This document shows positions 37,473 through 46,964 of a DNA stretch of 64,000 bases, in pieces; positions within the stretch are counted from its first letter, which is position 1; every line of letters starts with the position of its first letter. A program made the position numbers and the translations under genes. Below the pieces are notes generated by a model that was not told where the DNA came from, made no database searches, and worked only from the letters and a program-made list of their open reading frames with translations. Location: positions 1,674,001 to 1,738,000 of the forward strand of contig NZ_JACBZY010000001.1 of NCBI RefSeq assembly GCF_013408685.1. The letters are read 5' to 3'. This DNA is from Schumannella luteola. Lineage in GTDB: Bacteria > Actinomycetota > Actinomycetes > Actinomycetales > Microbacteriaceae.

Positions 37473-39409
37473 GCGCGGGCTCCCGCGCCCGCGGCGGCGG
37501 TGTCGGCACCGGGCGCCGCTGTGACGGTCGAGCTCGCGGCGGCAGCATCCCCGGTCACGCCCTCCGGCGCTCCGAGCGTGTCGAGCAGCACGAGCAGCAC
37601 CGAGGCAGTCCACGTCATCGATCGATCCCGCAGCCCGGCTCCGCTCAGCGCGTCGAAGTTCTCGGCCATGCCCTCGGCGGCGCACGCGGCCGCGAAGTCG
37701 CGCGCGATGCGCTCGGCGAGGTCCGTGCGTCCGCCGCGGCGCAGTCCGTCGACGAGCAGCAGCGTCGTCGGCGCCCAGACTGGCCCGCGCCAGTAGCCGT
37801 CGGGGTCGTAGTCGGGGCTCGACGGCGGCTCGGTCGCCGGGCCGACCGCGGTCAGGTAGCCGCCCTCGACGAGAGTCGCGACCGCCGCCGCGAACACGTC
37901 CGGAGGCAGCAGCTCGCCGAGGGCGAGCGGCATGAGCGTGAGCAGACTCTGCGAGGGGATGCGATCGCCGCTCAGCGTGTGCCGCGCGGCGAACCGCTCG
38001 CCCGTCCAGAAGCCGTCCACGAGCTGCGCGACGGTCGACGCCGCGCGACCTCGCCAGTGCGCCGCGTCATCCGGTCGGCCGAGCCGCTCGGCGATCCGCC
38101 CGAGCGCCGACTCCTGCAGCGCCAGGAAGGCGAGCAGATCGGGGCTCTGCACCGGCACGCCCTCGCCGAAGACGGTCGAGTTGTCCCAGCCGGAGTCGTT
38201 GCCGTGGTTGTAGGAGGGGATGCCGTCGCCGCGGTAGTCGCGCTGCTCGCGCCACCACGTCGTCCAGCGCCGCAGCGGCGCCTCGATCGCGGCCAGCTGG
38301 CCGTCGCTGACGGCGTCGTGATCCATGAGCCAGGTGACGGTCCAGCCGTGGATGGGCGGCTTCGCGAAGTTGAACTGCACGCCGGCGTCGTCGATGTGGT
38401 CGGGCAGGCCGCCGTGCTCGTCCTGGTGGTCGAAGATCGTCAGCAGCTGGTCGAGCGCGGCTGTCGGGTCGCGGCGCAGGGCCATCGCGTTGAAGCAGTG
38501 GTCCCAGCTCCAGATGTGCGCCATCCGGTTCTTCGACATGAGCATCGACTCGCGGCGCAGCGCGCCACCCGCCGGCACGAGTGCCGACCAGGTGACGTAG
38601 GCGGCGAGCCGCGCGGTCGGCTCGAAGCGCGGGTCGTGGGCCGCGGGAGCGCCGTGCCGCTTCCACCAGCGGTCGAAGTCGGCCTCGGCGGAGGCGACGG
38701 CGTCGTCGAAGGAGAGGAGGGCCGAGTGGCCCCCCGCGTTCGCGACCCCGGGCGAGACCGACGCGCTCGCCGCGGGCGCGCTGCCGAACTCGTCGATCGC
38801 GAGCAGGGCGGGGCCGTCGACAGCTGAGACCTCGAGTCGTCCGTCGGTGCTGTGCTCGACATCCCAGCCGCTCGCGAAGCGGGCCGCCCCCGACAGCAGT
38901 TCGAGGCGGTAGTTGCGCACGGCGCCGCTGTCGACGAAGCGCCAGGCGCGCTCGCTCTCGGCCAGCACGACGTCGTAGCGGTCGCGCACGGCGAAGTCGA
39001 TCGTGAGGGTTCCGCTGAGCACGCGGATCAGGGTGCGTCCGCGACCGGAGAAGGTCAGCTCGACCTCGGCGCGAACGCCGGATGCGGGCGTCGGCGACGC
39101 CGGGCAGGCAGCCGGTGCGGCGGGTCTGCCCGGCCCCTCCGCGCCGCGCTCGCGCAGCATCAGCCGACCGGCGCTGACCTCGACACTCGGCAGCAGATCA
39201 TCCCCGACCCGCAGCCGCAGGATCTCGCGGTTGCGCACGCCGCCGCGCACGGTACGCAGGTAGACGCCCGGCGTCATGTCGTCGTCGAAGGCCGACACGG
39301 CGAAGAAGGAACCGCGGATGCTGAACGGCGTGCCCGTGATGTCGACGGGCAGCGCGGCGCTCGACAGCGCGGACGTCGGCGACGAGGGCGCCGGCTGTGC
39401 GGCGCTCAC
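37469..39409 (-). CDS. GH63-like (alpha/alpha)6 glycosidase
   Basis: 646 residues, no signal peptide. The C-terminal two-thirds is a six-hairpin barrel like GH63/GH37 enzymes: IWSWDHCFNAMALRRD, PSYNHGNDSGWDNST (the Asp of GWDNS is the usual acid in GH63), YWRGPVWAPTTLLLVDGL, and MAENFDALSGAG with the probable base Glu. The N-terminal ~230 residues are a beta-rich domain. GH63 members act on alpha-glucosides, mannosylglycerate or glucosylglycerate; the substrate here is not fixed. GTG 39409 overlaps the stop of the gene upstream (GTGA), and the stop overlaps the GH35 start. Confidence 0.8.
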   Translation of the reverse strand: MSAAQPAPSSPTSALSSAALPVDITGTPFSIRGSFFAVSAFDDDMTPGVYLRTVRGGVRNREILRLRVGDDLLPSVEVSAGRLMLRERGAEGPGRPAAPAACPASPTPASGVRAEVELTFSGRGRTLIRVLSGTLTIDFAVRDRYDVVLAESERAWRFVDSGAVRNYRLELLSGAARFASGWDVEHSTDGRLEVSAVDGPALLAIDEFGSAPAASASVSPGVANAGGHSALLSFDDAVASAEADFDRWWKRHGAPAAHDPRFEPTARLAAYVTWSALVPAGGALRRESMLMSKNRMAHIWSWDHCFNAMALRRDPTAALDQLLTIFDHQDEHGGLPDHIDDAGVQFNFAKPPIHGWTVTWLMDHDAVSDGQLAAIEAPLRRWTTWWREQRDYRGDGIPSYNHGNDSGWDNSTVFGEGVPVQSPDLLAFLALQESALGRIAERLGRPDDAAHWRGRAASTVAQLVDGFWTGERFAARHTLSGDRIPSQSLLTLMPLALGELLPPDVFAAAVATLVEGGYLTAVGPATEPPSSPDYDPDGYWRGPVWAPTTLLLVDGLRRGGRTDLAERIARDFAAACAAEGMAENFDALSGAGLRDRSMTWTASVLLVLLDTLGAPEGVTGDAAAASSTVTAAPGADTAAAGAGARA

Positions 39410-41349
39410 GCGGCGGCGCCCGGCAGCGGCAGCAGCACGGAGGCCCCGGCGGCGAGCTCGACGCGCGTCTCGGCCGTGGCGAGCGCGCCGACGCTCTGAA
39501 CGCCGCCGCCAACGCCAGCGCCCGCACTCGCGCTCGCGCCCGCGATCGCCGACAGATCGACCCGGAAGCTCCGCGTCGCATCCGCCAGATTGCGCAGCTC
39601 GAAGCCGGCGTCGCTCAGCGTCCAGCTCAGCCGGTAGGCGTCCTGCTCGAGGGTGATCGTGCCGTGGTCGCTCACGCGCGGCGCGACGATCAGGTCGGCG
39701 TCGAGCGCCGGTCGGACACCGAGGTACTCGTTGACGAGCACCCACGCGAAGACGCAGGGGTACTCGTAGTAGTGCGCGGCACCGTGCCAGGGCGTGCCGT
39801 CGACGTAGTAGACGTGGTTCATGTCGTAGCGCTCGCCCATGATCCAGGCGTCGTCGCGTCCCTGCCGGGCGACCGTGTCGAGCTGCTTCCGCAGGGTCGC
39901 GCCGTCGCCGCGCCATGACCAGTAGGCCGCATCCCAGCTCCAGTACCGCCCCGCGGCGCAGAGGTCGTAGGGGCCGCCGTCGCCGATCTCGCTCGCGGTG
40001 TAGTCCTGCACCCGCGCCGACAGGAACGTCGGGAAGCGCTGGAACTCGGGCCGCTCGCGCTCGACCAGCTCGGCGACGGCGCGGGTCTGCGCCGCATCCG
40101 CCTGGCCGAAGAGGGCGGGCAGCACGTTGGCGAGCAGGTGGATGTGGTCGTGCACGACGCCCGAGCGATCGACCCAGTCGGTGAAGCGCCCGGCATCCTC
40201 GTCCCAGTAGCCGACCGGCAGCGGCGCGACGAGCGCGCTCGTCAGCTCGGCCGCCCGCGCGCGGTAGTGGTCGCTGCGCTCGCCGCGGCCGAGCAGCTGC
40301 TCGAGCTCGGCGAGCAGCTCGAAGGAGCGGATCGCGAGCGACGCCGACATGGTCTCGCGGCCGTCTTTGATGACCTGGTCTTCGTAGTAGACGTCGCTCC
40401 AGAGTCGGCCGAGCGGGTCGAGGCAGCTCTCGACGAGCGAGGTCGCGCCCTCGAGCTCGTGGATGTGCGCGGCCAGCCAGTCGAGGTCGCGGGTGCGGGC
40501 GATGTACATCCACACCGACTCGATCACGGCGATGTTGCCGGTGGCGAGGAACATCTCCGCGTTCTCGCGCCCGTCGGCACTGTTGCGGCGCACGTGGTAC
40601 TCGCGGTCTCCGTCGGGCTGCACGGCGCAGGGGTCGCGCCAGAGGCCGGTCGGGTCTTCGCGCATCATGCGCAGCTGCAGCTCGATCATGCGGCGCACGA
40701 CGTGCAGGTCGGCGCGGTCGCCCCAGGCGAGGCGGCCCTTGATCTGGAACTCGTGGTCGACGTCGGGGTAGGTGCCGAGGTACTTGTCGGCGAGCGTGCT
40801 GATCACGTAGCCGGCGGCGTCGGGGTAGTCGGCGGCGACCGTGCGCTCGACGATGCAGGGCACCATCGTGTCCCAGTAGAAGCCGGCAGCGGCATCCGCG
40901 AGCAGCTCGCCGCCGGGGATGTCGAGGGCGAAGCGCGCTCCGGTCACATCGGCGTGCGGGCGGGCGCGATGGCGGATGAGGTGGGCCTCGCGGGCGGCGA
41001 TGCGCATGACCCAGCCGTCGGCGTCGGGAGTCGCCTCGATCGCGGCACCGGCACCGGCGCTGTCGCTGTCGCCGCCCGTCGCCTGCAGCAGCCAGGCGGG
41101 CTCCTCGCCGAGGGCGTCGCCGGGCAGCAGCCAGGCCGTGCCGCGGCCGCTCAGAGTGCGACCGGAGTCGTCGCCGGGCAGCACGAAGAGCTCGTCGCGG
41201 CCGTCGAGCAGCACGACCGACCCGCCGCTCGAACGCAGCTCGATGCCGGGCTCGCCCTCGGGGGCGGTGGCGGTCCAGGTGCGCTCATCCCGGGGGGTGA
41301 GGATCGCGCTGGTCGCGGGGAGCCGGGTCGGCTTGGCGGTCTGCTGCAT
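39406..41349 (-). CDS. Six-hairpin glycosidase-like protein, family unassigned
   Basis: 647 residues, no signal peptide, first gene of the glycosidase operon. An N-terminal beta-sandwich-like part is followed by a helical barrel with Trp- and Tyr-rich loops (FYWDTMVPCIVE, GRYWSWDAAYWSWRG, HYYEYPCVFAWVLVNEYLG) and a beta-rich C-terminal cap (RLSWTLSDAGFELRN). It resembles (alpha/alpha)6 glycosidases such as GH78, GH95 or related hydrolases, but I cannot name the family. ATG 41349 is preceded by AAGGAG about ten bases away. It probably acts on the same imported glycan as its two neighbours. Confidence 0.65.
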   Translation of the reverse strand: MQQTAKPTRLPATSAILTPRDERTWTATAPEGEPGIELRSSGGSVVLLDGRDELFVLPGDDSGRTLSGRGTAWLLPGDALGEEPAWLLQATGGDSDSAGAGAAIEATPDADGWVMRIAAREAHLIRHRARPHADVTGARFALDIPGGELLADAAAGFYWDTMVPCIVERTVAADYPDAAGYVISTLADKYLGTYPDVDHEFQIKGRLAWGDRADLHVVRRMIELQLRMMREDPTGLWRDPCAVQPDGDREYHVRRNSADGRENAEMFLATGNIAVIESVWMYIARTRDLDWLAAHIHELEGATSLVESCLDPLGRLWSDVYYEDQVIKDGRETMSASLAIRSFELLAELEQLLGRGERSDHYRARAAELTSALVAPLPVGYWDEDAGRFTDWVDRSGVVHDHIHLLANVLPALFGQADAAQTRAVAELVERERPEFQRFPTFLSARVQDYTASEIGDGGPYDLCAAGRYWSWDAAYWSWRGDGATLRKQLDTVARQGRDDAWIMGERYDMNHVYYVDGTPWHGAAHYYEYPCVFAWVLVNEYLGVRPALDADLIVAPRVSDHGTITLEQDAYRLSWTLSDAGFELRNLADATRSFRVDLSAIAGASASAGAGVGGGVQSVGALATAETRVELAAGASVLLPLPGAAA

Positions 41350-41437
41350 CGGTGGGGCACTCCTTCGTGTGATGCGTGCGGTCGTGACGCCGGCTCGAAC
41401 TGTCGTCGCTTGCCAGGTCGCGAATCGCTCGGTTACA

Positions 41438-41466
41438 GTTTGCAAACTTCGGTTGCAAGATTGCAA
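41438..41466. promoter_or_regulatory. Triple TTGCAA palindrome, probable LacI operator cluster
   Basis: The region between the divergent glycosidase and transporter operons has the perfect palindrome GTTTGCAAAC (41438-41447) and two further TTGCAA cores (41453-41458, 41461-41466). The LacI-family protein encoded at the end of the transporter operon is the natural candidate to bind here and control both directions. Confidence 0.55.
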
Positions 41467-41540
41467 GCCGAACGGCGATACTCGCCGAAGACCGACTCCC
41501 CACCGGTGCTGCAATCCGATCAGAGAGGATCTCGATAGCA

Positions 41541-42881
41541 ATGACCTCCCACTTCTCCCGACCGAGGCGCTGGGCCGCCCGTGCGGGCGCGCTGGCCCTC
41601 GGCGCGGCGCTCGCCGCCGGCACCCTCGCCGGCTGCTCGACCTCCTCCGGCGACGACGCCGGCTCGAAGACCATCACCGTCTGGGGCTGGGGCGACCCGG
41701 TCAAGGGCATGAAGGCGGCCGTGCCCGCCTTCGAGAAGAAGCACGCCGGCGTCACCGTCAAGGTGCAGGACGTCGGCAACCCCGCCATCTGGGACAAGGT
41801 CACCACCGGCATGGCCGCCGGCGGCAGCGGCCTCCCCGACGTGATCGACGTCGGCGCCGACTACATGAGCAACTACCTCGAGACCTTCCCCGACGGCTTC
41901 GCCGACCTCACCCCGCTCGGCGCCGACAAGCTCGAGAAGAACTTCCCGACCGGACTCTGGGGCGGTGCGCAGAAGGCCGACGGGCACCAGTACGGCATCC
42001 CCTTCGAGGTCAACACCAGCCTGATCTTCTACCGCACCGACCTGTTCCAGCAGGCGGGCGTCGACCCGGCCTCGGTCGAGACCTGGGACCAGATGCTCGA
42101 CGCGGGCAAGAAGATCAAGGCCGCCACGGGCGCCGACCTCTTCGCGGTCGACAAGGCCGCCACCCAGGCCGACGCCGCGAACTTCTGGCAGATGCTCGCC
42201 CGGCAGAGCGAGTCGTTCTTCTTCGACAAGAAGGGCGACATCGACTTCACCAGCAAGGGCAGCGTGGATGCGCTCGAGTTCATGAAGAAGGCCAACGACG
42301 CCGGACTCATCGCCGACGTGCCGCAGAGCCAGGGCACCACCTCGCAGGCGAAGGGCGAGACCCCGGTCGCGCTTCTGCCGCTCGCCTCGTGGGCGGTCAG
42401 CACCTTCGCGAACGACGCCCCCGACATGCAGGGCAAGTGGGCCGTGCGCACGCCCCCGGCGACCGAAGCCGGCGGGCTCACCGCCGCCTCCGCGGGCGGC
42501 ACCTACCTCGCCGTCACGAAGGCCAGCAAGAACCAGCAGCTCGCCTACGACTTCGTCGAGTTCTCGATGGCGACGCTCGAAGGGCAGCAGCTCGTCTACG
42601 ACGGCGGCCACCTGTTCCCGAGCTTCAAGCCGATGTGGGAGACCGACGCCTTCAAGGCCGACAACGACTACTTCGGCATCAACACCAACGACCTGGTGAT
42701 GACCGCGCTGAACCAGAAGACGCCGCCGGACTATTACACGAAGGACTACGCGAAGGCTCTCAAGGCCTATGACGACGCGCAGACCCAGGTGCTGGTCAGC
42801 GGCGCCGACCCGAAGAAGGCGCTCTCCGACGCCGCCGAGCTGCTCGCCGGGCAGACCGGCCGCAAGATCGCGAAGGGCTGA
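41541..42881 (+). CDS. Sugar ABC transporter substrate-binding lipoprotein
   Basis: 446 residues. The signal peptide ends in the lipobox LAGC-S. The mature protein opens with TITVWGWGDPVKGMKAAVPAF, typical of family 1 (MalE-like) binding proteins, and has GLPDVIDVGADYMSNYL, QYGIPFEVNTSLIFYRTDLF and TWDQMLDAGKKIK. It would capture an oligosaccharide outside the cell and hand it to the two permeases downstream. AGAGAGGA lies about 14 bases before the ATG. The neighbouring glycosidases suggest a galactose-containing or mixed glycan as ligand, which is inference. Confidence 0.92.
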   Translation: MTSHFSRPRRWAARAGALALGAALAAGTLAGCSTSSGDDAGSKTITVWGWGDPVKGMKAAVPAFEKKHAGVTVKVQDVGNPAIWDKVTTGMAAGGSGLPDVIDVGADYMSNYLETFPDGFADLTPLGADKLEKNFPTGLWGGAQKADGHQYGIPFEVNTSLIFYRTDLFQQAGVDPASVETWDQMLDAGKKIKAATGADLFAVDKAATQADAANFWQMLARQSESFFFDKKGDIDFTSKGSVDALEFMKKANDAGLIADVPQSQGTTSQAKGETPVALLPLASWAVSTFANDAPDMQGKWAVRTPPATEAGGLTAASAGGTYLAVTKASKNQQLAYDFVEFSMATLEGQQLVYDGGHLFPSFKPMWETDAFKADNDYFGINTNDLVMTALNQKTPPDYYTKDYAKALKAYDDAQTQVLVSGADPKKALSDAAELLAGQTGRKIAKG

Positions 42882-42938
42882 ACCGTCGGTGCGGATGCGG
42901 GCTCCGGCTCGCATCCGCACCCTGGCATCCGAGAAGAC

Positions 42939-43880
42939 ATGACCACACTCACCACCACGTCCGGCAGTGCCGCCGCGACGCGAGCCCCGGCCGCCGCGCC
43001 GGCGCCCCGCCGTCGACGCACCCTGCGCGGGCGGCACATCCCGTACCTGTTCCTGCTGCCGGTGATCCTGCTGTTCCTCGGCTTCAAGGCCTACCCGGTG
43101 CTCTACGCGCTCGTGCTGAGCTTCACGAGCAACAAGGGCGGCGTCGACACCTTCGTCGGCTTCGACAACTTCGCCCGCGTGTTCTCCGACCCGCTGTTCG
43201 GGCGCGCGCTGCTCAACACGGTGCAGATCCTGGTGATCCAGGTGCCGGTGATGCTCGTCATCGCCGTGCTGCTCGCCGTCGCCTTCAACTCGAAGCTGCT
43301 CAAGGCCCGCGCGTTCCTGCGCGTGGCCTACTTCGTGCCGATCGTCATGGGGCTCGTCGCCTACGGCATCCTCTTCTCGGCGCTGCTCAGCTACAACGAC
43401 GGCTTCCTGAACTTCCTGCTCACCTCGGTGGGGCTGCCGCGGGTGCCGTGGCTGGCCGACCCGAACTGGGCGAAGGTGTCGATCATCCTCGCGCTCACCT
43501 GGCACTACACCGGCAACAACGCCGTCATCTACCTGGCGCAGCTGCAGTCGATCCCCGAAGAGCTCTACGAGGCGGCGGCGATGGATGGCGCGAACCGCCG
43601 CCAGCAGTTCTGGAACGTGACGCTGCCCGGGCTGCGCCCCGCGCTCGTGCTCACGGTGATCCTGTCGACCATCGGCACCCTGCAGCTCTTCGACGAGCCC
43701 TACGTGCTCACCGGCGGCGGCCCCGACAACGCGACCCTCACGATCGGCATGTACCTCTACAACAACGCCTTCAAGTACTTCGACTTCGGCTACGCCTCGG
43801 CGATCGGCTACGTGCTCACCGCGATCGTGGCGGTGCTGTCGGTCGTGCAGCTCCTCGTGCTGCGACGGAGGGCGTCATGA
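42939..43880 (+). CDS. Sugar ABC transporter permease, MalF-type
   Basis: 313 residues with six helices after a Pro/Arg-rich start (RRRRTLRGRHIPYLFLLPVI). The EAA loop reads IPEELYEAAAMDGANRRQQFWNVTLP, which contacts the ATPase. It pairs with the next gene to form the membrane channel. The stop overlaps the following ATG (43877-43880). No ATPase gene is in the operon, so a shared MsiK-like ATPase is probably used, as is common for actinobacterial sugar importers. Confidence 0.92.
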   Translation: MTTLTTTSGSAAATRAPAAAPAPRRRRTLRGRHIPYLFLLPVILLFLGFKAYPVLYALVLSFTSNKGGVDTFVGFDNFARVFSDPLFGRALLNTVQILVIQVPVMLVIAVLLAVAFNSKLLKARAFLRVAYFVPIVMGLVAYGILFSALLSYNDGFLNFLLTSVGLPRVPWLADPNWAKVSIILALTWHYTGNNAVIYLAQLQSIPEELYEAAAMDGANRRQQFWNVTLPGLRPALVLTVILSTIGTLQLFDEPYVLTGGGPDNATLTIGMYLYNNAFKYFDFGYASAIGYVLTAIVAVLSVVQLLVLRRRAS

Positions 43881-44788
43881 GCGCCGCAGTCACGAGCACC
43901 GCGACGGCGCAGGCCGCTGCGAAGGAGCGGCTGCGCGCTCTCGCCGCCCGCCGCAAGCCGACCTCGCCCGGAGACCGTGCGCTCAGCATCGTGCTCACCA
44001 CCGTGATCGCGCTCGGCGCCGTCGTGATGATCGCGCCCTTCATCTGGCTGTTCGTCGCGACGACGCACACGACATCCGACATCTTCAGCTCGCCGCCGGC
44101 GCTGCTGCCCGGGCCGGAGTTCTGGAACAACCTGAAGGGCCTGCTCGACTCGGTGAAGTTCGGGGATGCGATCCGCAACTCCGTCGTCGTGTCGCTGCTG
44201 TTCACCTTCTTCGGGCTGATCATCTGCAGCGCCGCCGGCTACGCCTTCGCGAAGTTCACCTTCCGCGGCCGCGACCTGATGTTCGGGCTGCTGATCGCCT
44301 CGCTGGCGCTGCCCGGCCAGGTCACGCTCGTGCCGCTGTTCAAGATCATGGTGCAGCTCGGCTGGCTCGACTCGTACCAGGCGCTGATCCTCCCGGATCT
44401 GGCGATGCCTTTCGGCATCTTCCTCATGCGGCAGGCGATGCAGGCGGTTCCCGACGAGCTGCTGCAGGCGGGCCGCATCGACGGCGCGGGGGAGTTCCGC
44501 ATCTTCTTCCGGCTGGTGCTGCCGATCATGCGGCCCTCGCTCGCGGCGCTGGCGATCTTCCTGTTCCTCGCGCGCTGGAACGACTTCGTCTATCCGCTGA
44601 TCATCCAGCGCAACCCGGAGTCGTACACCCTGCCCGTCGCGCTCGCGACCCTGCGCGGCATCGGCACCACCGACTACGGCCAGCTGCTCACCGGCACGTT
44701 CATCTCGATCCTGCCGGTGCTGGCGATGTTCCTGTTCCTGCAGCGTCACTTCGTGGCCGGCCTGCTCGGCGGATCGGTCAAGCAGTAG
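43877..44788 (+). CDS. Sugar ABC transporter permease, MalG-type
   Basis: 303 residues with six helices. The EAA loop is AVPDELLQAGRIDGAGEFRI followed by FFRLVLPIMRPSL, and the C-terminus ends in LQRHFVAGLLGGSVKQ, typical of MalG-like subunits. It forms a heterodimer with the MalF-type subunit and overlaps its stop by ATGA, ensuring equal production. The LacI regulator follows 38 bases downstream. Confidence 0.93.
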   Translation: MSAAVTSTATAQAAAKERLRALAARRKPTSPGDRALSIVLTTVIALGAVVMIAPFIWLFVATTHTTSDIFSSPPALLPGPEFWNNLKGLLDSVKFGDAIRNSVVVSLLFTFFGLIICSAAGYAFAKFTFRGRDLMFGLLIASLALPGQVTLVPLFKIMVQLGWLDSYQALILPDLAMPFGIFLMRQAMQAVPDELLQAGRIDGAGEFRIFFRLVLPIMRPSLAALAIFLFLARWNDFVYPLIIQRNPESYTLPVALATLRGIGTTDYGQLLTGTFISILPVLAMFLFLQRHFVAGLLGGSVKQ

Positions 44789-44826
44789 CGGATGTGTAGG
44801 TTTCTGCGAGAGAAGACGGGAACGCG

Positions 44827-45885
44827 ATGGTGATGCAGCAGGCGGGCGCCGAGCCGGCCCCGCGACGGAAGGGCTCCCGCACGCCCGTCGGCTCGACGAG
44901 CCTGGCGCACATCGCCCAGCTCGCCGAGGTCAGCGAGGCCACGGTCAGCCGCGTGCTCAACCGCAAGTACGGCGTCTCGGCGGCGACGCGAGCAGCCGTC
45001 GAGGATGCGCTGCGGCAGGTCGGCTACGAGCGGCCGATGGACAACGAGCTCGTGCTCATGATCACGCCCAACCTGCGCAACCCGATCTTCGCGCTGCAGG
45101 CCGATCGCATCGAGAACGAGCTCAGCCCGCACGGCCTGAAGTCGATCATCTGCCAGGTGTATCCGGGCACGCCGCAGGAGCGCGACTACGTCGAGGCGCT
45201 CATCGACTCGGGTGTCGCCGCGATCGTCTTCCTCTCGGCCAGCAACACCCTGACCAAAGCCGACCACCGCGTCGTTCAGCTGATCGAGTCGCGCGGAACC
45301 CCCTACGTGAGCATCAACGGCGGCTTCCCCGACACGGATGCGCCGGTCGTCTCGACCGACGACTGGCGCGCGGCCGAGCTCGCGGTCGGGCACCTGCACG
45401 ACCTCGGGCACCGCCGCATCGGGATGCTGGCCGGGCCGGTCGACAACATCCCGGCCGACCGCCGCGTCGACGGCTTCATCCAGGCGATGGAGCGCCGCGG
45501 CATCGACGACGCCGACGACTTCGTGGTGCGCAAGCACTTCAACGTCGAAGACGGCCAGCAGGCGACCGCCGCGCTCATCGCGCAGGGCGTGACCGGCATC
45601 GTCGCCTCGAGCGACGAGATGGCGCTGGGTGGCTACCGCGCTGCCGAACGCGCAGGACTGCGGGTGCCGCAGGACCTGTCGATCATCGGCTACGACGACT
45701 CGCCCATGCTCGACTTCACGGCCCCGCCGCTCACGACGGTGCGCCAGCAGACCGACCGCATCGCCGAGAACGTGGGCCGCATCGTCACCGCACTCATCTC
45801 GAAGCGCGCCGTCGGCACCGAGGAGATCCTCATCGACCCGGAGCTGCGCCTGCGCGGTTCGACGGCCCCGCCGGCCCGCGCCTGA
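44827..45885 (+). CDS. LacI-family transcriptional regulator
   Basis: 352 residues. The N-terminal helix-turn-helix LAHIAQLAEVSEATVSRVLN and hinge region (to about 75) are followed by the periplasmic-binding-protein-like sugar sensor: SGVAAIVFLSAS, HLHDLGHRRIGMLAGP, GIVASSDEMALGGYRAA, LSIIGYDDSPMLDFTAPPLT. It is likely to repress the transporter and glycosidase operons until the transported sugar binds, acting on the TTGCAA cluster. Two ATGs (44827, 44833) are possible starts; the first is used. Confidence 0.92.
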   Translation: MVMQQAGAEPAPRRKGSRTPVGSTSLAHIAQLAEVSEATVSRVLNRKYGVSAATRAAVEDALRQVGYERPMDNELVLMITPNLRNPIFALQADRIENELSPHGLKSIICQVYPGTPQERDYVEALIDSGVAAIVFLSASNTLTKADHRVVQLIESRGTPYVSINGGFPDTDAPVVSTDDWRAAELAVGHLHDLGHRRIGMLAGPVDNIPADRRVDGFIQAMERRGIDDADDFVVRKHFNVEDGQQATAALIAQGVTGIVASSDEMALGGYRAAERAGLRVPQDLSIIGYDDSPMLDFTAPPLTTVRQQTDRIAENVGRIVTALISKRAVGTEEILIDPELRLRGSTAPPARA

Positions 45886-45945
45886 GACTTCCGGCCCGTT
45901 CGACGAACGGGGACACGTCAGACCCAGAAACAGTGGGTTCCGGGT

Positions 45946-46737
45946 CTAGCTCGCGTGCAGCGCGGCGACGAGGTCGGCGGCAGCCTCGGGGTTGAGCCGG
46001 TGGTGCTGCATGCGCGGCTCGATCACGAGGCGGTGCTCGGGCAGCAGGGTCGCGAGACGATCGGCGGCGGCGATGAGGATCGGGAAGGTCTGCTCGCCGC
46101 GCAGGATCGTGGTCGGGATGCCGACGGCGAGCATCGTCGGCGTCGGGATCGCGAAGTCGCGGGTGATCGTCGCGTCGTAGACGGTCGACTGGGCGAGCGG
46201 AAGCAGCGAGGGCCACAGCGGCGTCTGGCGGAACTGCTCGATCGCCTCGTCGGGCAGGCCGACTCCCTCGCGCTGGAACAGGGCGACCGCCTCGTCGCGC
46301 TCGTCGGCATCCACGTGCGCCTGCAGCCGGTCGGGCAGGTCGGCGGCGAAGGGGTTCTCGAAGAGGAACGGCGGCTCCGAGAGCACGAGCTGGGCGATCG
46401 GAGCGCCGAGCGAGGCGGCGACGAGCGCGAGGATCGCGCCGGACGAGTGGCCGACGACGGACGCCCGGCCGCCGAGGTGATCGATGACCGCGACCAGGTC
46501 TTCGACCTCGCGCTCGGGGGAGTACGGAGAGGTGTCGCCGCTGTCGCCCCGCGACCGGCGATCGAAGGTCGCGACCTGGAAGCCGCGGCGGGCGATCTCG
46601 GCGGCGACCTCCTCGCCGTCAGCGCCCCGCGACAGGGCGCCGTTGACGACGATCACGGGGAGGCCCTCGCCGTGCGTGCGCACCGCGATCGGGGTGCCGT
46701 CAGCCGAGATGACCGTGGTCGTGTCGTCGTCGCTCAT
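45946..46737 (-). CDS. Alpha/beta-hydrolase
   Basis: 263 residues. The nucleophile elbow is VVGHSSGAILALV (Ser), with the oxyanion strand VIVVNGALSR and DRRSRGDSGDTSPYS. A candidate His is in EPRMQHHRLNP near the end; the Asp of the triad is not obvious. This fold with the DRRGRGDS-like stretch is common in actinobacterial hydrolases of unknown substrate. ATG 46737 is the first start with DUF-free homology; an upstream ATG at 46745 is out of frame. It is convergent with the LacI regulator. Confidence 0.8.
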   Translation of the reverse strand: MSDDDTTTVISADGTPIAVRTHGEGLPVIVVNGALSRGADGEEVAAEIARRGFQVATFDRRSRGDSGDTSPYSPEREVEDLVAVIDHLGGRASVVGHSSGAILALVAASLGAPIAQLVLSEPPFLFENPFAADLPDRLQAHVDADERDEAVALFQREGVGLPDEAIEQFRQTPLWPSLLPLAQSTVYDATITRDFAIPTPTMLAVGIPTTILRGEQTFPILIAAADRLATLLPEHRLVIEPRMQHHRLNPEAAADLVAALHAS

Positions 46738-46917
46738 GAGCCCATGACAGCACCGACCGCCGACAGGGGGAAGAGCGGTCGCGAAACCGGGGCGAGGATG
46801 TACCGGCGGCGCACGTCGACGCGGTCGAGCAGACCTCGCGAACGACGCGCGAATCCCTGGAAAACCGGGCCTGAACGCCGCGCGACACGCCGAAGCGCAC
46901 CGACCGGCCCGCTCGAT

Positions 46918-46947
46918 TTGGAAGCCCGTCGGCGGCTGTGTCATACT
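46918..46947 (+). promoter_or_regulatory. Promoter of tRNA-Glu
   Basis: TTGGAA and CATACT are 18 bases apart; the -10 ends 17 bases before the tRNA. Confidence 0.5.
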
Positions 46948-46964
46948 CATCCAGTTGTCGTGAC

